25,004 nucleotides of DNA from a virus: the IMG/VR virus record IMGVR_UViG_3300027754_000410, positions 1-25,004 of that record; one strand, written 5' to 3'. The notes beneath the pieces were generated by a model. That model made no database searches. It worked only from the letters and a program-made list of their open reading frames with translations, and was not told where the DNA came from. The position numbers and the translations under genes are program-made. Shown here piece after piece: positions 21,774-25,004 of the stretch; the first letter of the stretch is position 1, and every line of letters starts with the position of its first letter.

Positions 21774-24421
21774 AGGCGGGCGGAGCGGGTGTGGTACCAA
21801 CCCTCCCATTCTGCCGATTGGATGCGACAGGGCAGGGGACTTGAGCTGGTGATCTCGACCTTGGCCTCGATGTTCTGGGCCATGACGGGCACCCGGAACT
21901 TGGATGTCCGCAGCGCCAGTTCCCCCAAGGCGATCTCTTGGTCTCCGATCTCCAGGCCGGTGTACGGGTACGTCTGGGCGTCCCGGCCCCGTGGTGTCAC
22001 CCGCAGGTTGAAGGCCGACGTCTTGTCGAACACGACGGTCCAGGTGCGCAGCTGCAGCTTCGGTCCAGCCACCACAGCCATGCCGCCGCCTGGTGGTTGC
22101 TCCTTCAGGAACTGGGAGCTGAACTCGTACAGCATGTCGTAGGTTTCGCCCACGTAGAACTTGGCGGACGTCAGGTCTCCACGGACAGTCAGGGTTCCGT
22201 TGCCCCCAGTTCCACCGGCAGCCGTTGATGAAATGATCTGTGCCGACTGGCCGTGCATCAAGCTGTTGCCGGCATAGAACCGACCCACCACCGCCATGTG
22301 GGCGTTCGTTGTGTCGATCGGATACGGCAGGGTAATGGTGCTCTGGGTGTCGAGCCCGCTCGGTGTCGTCAACGCCACGGAGCAGCTGGCCTCAGTGGCT
22401 TTGCGGTCGAGCAGGAGTTCCACTGTGGTGCCAGCGTCCACGGATTCGGGCCGGGTCACCACTTTCTCCAGGTAGACCCCGTTGGAGTATTGGACCACCA
22501 GGTACAGGTCGCTGTCCACCATGTCGACCCCGATGATGCTCTTGCCCCCGTTGGTCTCCCAGTACCCCCAGGCGCTCTGCAGCTTCTTGTCGCCCTCGAA
22601 CAGGAACTTGTACCCATAGACCCGGGTCGGCTGGTCTTTGGACACGACGTACGCAGCCTCTTCAGCTGCTGTCGCCACCAGGTTGCAAAGGTTGCCTGGC
22701 AAGAACCGTGGCACCGACGACGTCACCTCTTCCGATGTGGGCACCGGGCCCGAAGCATCCGGCAAGAAGAACTCCCGCAGCCCACTAAAGTCCCCCCTGG
22801 GAATGGCGAAATACATGGTGCGACCCACGATCACGGGGTCCACGACGTCGCCCATCTCAAACGCTGTGACCTGGGTGACCGCTGCGGTCTTAGGGGTCAG
22901 CGACTGGCCAAGACTGGAGCCTGAGTCCAATCGAAACTGGCCATGCCGGCTGAACAGCAGCAGCACGTTCGAGAACGCAACGCTGGCCATGAGGAAGTTG
23001 ATCTTGCGGCTGCCGGCACTCAGGTCGATCGGGTCTGAATCGACGATGGTCTGTGCTGACTCAGGCCAGAACCGGTCGTACGAATCAGCGGCCGACGTGA
23101 TGACGTTCTCGTCAGCGAGCAGCACCAGCCGGTTGCGGAACAGGTTGACGTTCTGGATGGTGGACCCCACAAAGCTGGGGTTTGGAGCTGTGGTGGCATC
23201 ACCAGCGACCCGGCCGGTCCACGTGAACTTCTGGAACGTGAAGGTCCCGTCGTTGTTGCGGATCAACACATGCGGCATGGTCGTCGCATCAAACAGGTAT
23301 GCGATGCCAGGGGCCACTGTCTCCTGCCAAACACCATGGCCAAAGCCTGAGCCAACATTGGTGACGAACTTCACGTAGTAGTCGTCGGCCCCAGTGGCAG
23401 CAGCGCCCAGGATCTTGACGATGAACCCGTGCTCAGCGGTGACAGGCAGGTCACTGATGGAGTCGATGGTTCCTTTGATGGGCACAGTGGCCAGGCTGGT
23501 CTTGGTGTCGCTAGAACCCAGCGTGTAATCGGTGCCGTCGTTCTTGGCGATCCGCACGATGTATTCGCCGGTGCCGTTGGTAACGGTGAACGTGCCGCCC
23601 AGTGCTGTGGCCAGCGATGCTTTCAGGGCCCCAGCGATCTCAACCGTGCTCGGGCTGTAGTTCGGTTCATGGACGACGGTGCAATTTCCTGACGTCGTGC
23701 CACCCGCAGTATCTGTGTACGTGAATGTGTTGGCACCAGTCACCGTGATCGTAAAAGTGCCTGCAGTGCCAGAACCACTCTGGAAGCTCATGTCCACCTG
23801 GTCATTGGTGAACAAGCCGTGGGCCGTAGCGGTTACCGTGACCGTGTTGGAGCTCCTGCTGTACGTGGCTGACATTCGCTTGCCACCAGCCGGCAGCGTG
23901 GTGTAACTGACCGTGGTGGCGTTCACGGTGATGCTGTACGTGGTGGCGTACTCAGCAGACCTGATGAACACCATGGACTTGGTGCCCCAGCTGGGCGACG
24001 TCGTGCCTGACATGGCCACCGTCTTCTCACGGTTCACGATGAACGTGTAGTCAGCGACCGATGCGACCCGAAACGTGGAGCTGGGTTCACCCGTGATGTC
24101 GAGGTACGACGTGCCGTCTGGGGTGCTGACCGTCTTCACCGATCCATCCAACCCAAACACCTTGATGGCGTTGTCTTGGATCAACACCAGGTACTTGATG
24201 GTTCCGTCTCGGTCCACGATGGTCGTGAACGGCCGGCCGGCGCCAGCTGACCCATTGAACAACTTGGCGATGTGCTGGGCTGACGGTCGCTTCTTCAGGC
24301 CCTCCACTGGGCTGGCCATGCAGTTGACCATCTGCTCGCACTGAGACGCCAAGCGCAACGCTGCTGGCTGCTGGCTGACCCCATTGATGAGGTTCGGGAT
24401 GGAGCTGCTGATGAGTGGCAT
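21770..24421 (-). CDS. Tail tubular protein B (gp12-like)
   Basis: The 883-residue protein aligns by eye with T7 gp12 (794 aa) from end to end: 'NLINGVSQQPAALRLASQCEQMVN' and 'EGLKKRPS' at the N terminus, 'VADYTFIVNR' near residue 120, 'NPSFVGSTIQNVNLFRNRLVLL' in the middle and 'WEGWYHTRSARL' at the end. gp12 forms the tail nozzle that contacts the host. The extra length is mostly an insertion at about residues 181-253 carrying 'HGLFTNDQVDMSFQSGSG', a module common in other phage tail proteins. The gene is three bases downstream of the gp11-like gene and overlaps the gp13-like GTG start. Confidence 0.95.
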   Translation of the reverse strand: MPLISSSIPNLINGVSQQPAALRLASQCEQMVNCMASPVEGLKKRPSAQHIAKLFNGSAGAGRPFTTIVDRDGTIKYLVLIQDNAIKVFGLDGSVKTVSTPDGTSYLDITGEPSSTFRVASVADYTFIVNREKTVAMSGTTSPSWGTKSMVFIRSAEYATTYSITVNATTVSYTTLPAGGKRMSATYSRSSNTVTVTATAHGLFTNDQVDMSFQSGSGTAGTFTITVTGANTFTYTDTAGGTTSGNCTVVHEPNYSPSTVEIAGALKASLATALGGTFTVTNGTGEYIVRIAKNDGTDYTLGSSDTKTSLATVPIKGTIDSISDLPVTAEHGFIVKILGAAATGADDYYVKFVTNVGSGFGHGVWQETVAPGIAYLFDATTMPHVLIRNNDGTFTFQKFTWTGRVAGDATTAPNPSFVGSTIQNVNLFRNRLVLLADENVITSAADSYDRFWPESAQTIVDSDPIDLSAGSRKINFLMASVAFSNVLLLFSRHGQFRLDSGSSLGQSLTPKTAAVTQVTAFEMGDVVDPVIVGRTMYFAIPRGDFSGLREFFLPDASGPVPTSEEVTSSVPRFLPGNLCNLVATAAEEAAYVVSKDQPTRVYGYKFLFEGDKKLQSAWGYWETNGGKSIIGVDMVDSDLYLVVQYSNGVYLEKVVTRPESVDAGTTVELLLDRKATEASCSVALTTPSGLDTQSTITLPYPIDTTNAHMAVVGRFYAGNSLMHGQSAQIISSTAAGGTGGNGTLTVRGDLTSAKFYVGETYDMLYEFSSQFLKEQPPGGGMAVVAGPKLQLRTWTVVFDKTSAFNLRVTPRGRDAQTYPYTGLEIGDQEIALGELALRTSKFRVPVMAQNIEAKVEITSSSPLPCRIQSAEWEGWYHTRSARL

Positions 24422-24424
24422 GGC

Positions 24425-25004
24425 TTAGCGACGCAGGGCCCAGGCTGGCTTGAAGGACATGAAGACGTCCGTGTGGTTGGGGTTGCCTCGCAGCACGTTA
24501 TGGCCGGCACTGGCCGCCTCTTCCTCCAGGAACAGGGCATGGGCCTCAGCCTCTGCTGCTGCGTTGATGCGCGACAGGTCAGCTGAACCCAAGATCGCTT
24601 CCTGCAACTGGCGGCCAGCCTTGATCGTGAAGTATTGGTGGGCGTACTCAGGCACCTCGTCCCATTCAAGGATGTAGGTGACGTCGGCGTACAGGTCTTC
24701 GTCGAACTCGTAGCTGCCAGCTCGACGGTCGTAAAGCCTGGACCCACGCTGGACGACGTCGATGTCGGGGTAGCTGAATGGATCCACCCGCACCCGACTG
24801 ACGTTGGTGCCGACCGTGATCTCGTCGGTCACAGCATCACGCTGCAGCAGGCGCTCAAGGTCCGTGTTGAACGACCAACCCTCTGCTTGGATCTTGCGGG
24901 ACACGTCGTTGATCGCGTCTTCCGCTTGCTGGGCCAGACCAAACTGACCGTCAAGACTGTTGACTGGTGCTTCCCCGAGCATCTGCAGCACCCGGTTCAC
25001 GGCT
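24425..25004 (-). CDS. Tail tubular protein A (gp11-like), 5' end outside window
   Basis: About 192 residues are visible ('VNRVLQMLGEAPVNSLDG', 'INDVSRKIQAEGWSFNTDLE', 'RLYDRRAGSYEFDEDL', 'EVPEYAHQYFTIKAGRQLQEAILGS'), matching T7 gp11 ('VNDILASIGEPPVSTLEG', 'INRQIQSRGWTFN', 'YDRTSQSDRFD', 'EMPECFRYWIVTKASRQF'). It forms the gatekeeper ring below the portal. T7 gp11 has ~14 residues before VND, and the frame is open to the window edge (Ala before the GTG at 25000), so the GTG is not the real start and the gene is truncated by the window. It lies directly upstream of gp12-like. Confidence 0.92.
   Translation of the reverse strand, partial: AVNRVLQMLGEAPVNSLDGQFGLAQQAEDAINDVSRKIQAEGWSFNTDLERLLQRDAVTDEITVGTNVSRVRVDPFSYPDIDVVQRGSRLYDRRAGSYEFDEDLYADVTYILEWDEVPEYAHQYFTIKAGRQLQEAILGSADLSRINAAAEAEAHALFLEEEAASAGHNVLRGNPNHTDVFMSFKPAWALRR

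Noticed and set aside
21774-21809. ATG 21809 as start of the gp13-like gene
   Set aside because: It would overlap the upstream gene by 40 bases with non-conserved residues; the GTG at 21773 gives a 4-base coupled overlap.
22638-23378. 246-aa plus-strand frame opposite tail tubular protein B
   Set aside because: The gp12-like protein on the minus strand is unmistakable; the opposite frame has no family-like sequence.
24998-25000. GTG at 25000 as start of the tail tubular A gene
   Set aside because: The frame is open to the window edge and T7 gp11 has extra residues before the equivalent VN position, so the true start is outside the window.

Overview
The window looks like the late (structural, packaging and lysis) half of a T7-like podovirus genome. 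The minus strand, read right to left, carries the T7 virion-gene order: tail tubular protein A (gp11-like), tail tubular protein B (gp12-like), a gp13-like acetyltransferase-fold protein, gp14-like and gp15-like internal proteins, a giant gp16-position protein and a gp17-type tail fibre. The protein types and a few octamers GCGATCGC (HIP1, typical of cyanobacterial genomes) suggest a GC-rich cyanobacterial host such as freshwater Synechococcus/Cyanobium. That host call is inference. No photosynthesis or metabolic genes are seen.

Layout. Positions 1-615 hold no convincing gene but are dense in structure: paired palindromes, a G-quadruplex motif on the minus strand, and an array of CCATAG-type units with about 10-bp spacing ending in a terminator-like hairpin. 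It resembles the short-repeat arrays beside the T7 terminal repeats, so the genome ends may lie here. Positions 616-5625 (plus strand) hold a small terminase-like gene, two small beta-rich structural proteins, a lectin-like fibre protein with an AT-rich core, a 76-aa fibre-associated protein, the large terminase, a small gene overlapping it, and an M15 peptidase that is probably the endolysin. Positions 5619-9693 (minus) hold a cluster of small genes (a DUF6496-type protein, a holin candidate, a short helical protein, a membrane-anchored coiled coil), a metallophosphoesterase, a 45-aa basic protein, a fibre-associated protein and the tail fibre. Positions 9700-25004 (minus) are the internal-core and tail genes; the gp11-like gene runs off the right edge.

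The two arms converge and overlap tail to tail at 5619-5625. This differs from T7, where the late genes all run one way. Most genes abut or overlap by 1-4 bases, so each arm is probably transcribed as a long operon. Terminases act on the putative packaging region, internal proteins gp14-16 would be ejected to bridge the host envelope, the gp15-like C-terminus would open peptidoglycan, and gp11/gp12/gp17 and the fibre cassette build the tail and bind the host. The most unusual element is the 2695-aa gp16-position protein, which carries ParB-like, HExxH metallopeptidase-like and ADP-ribosyltransferase-like signatures.
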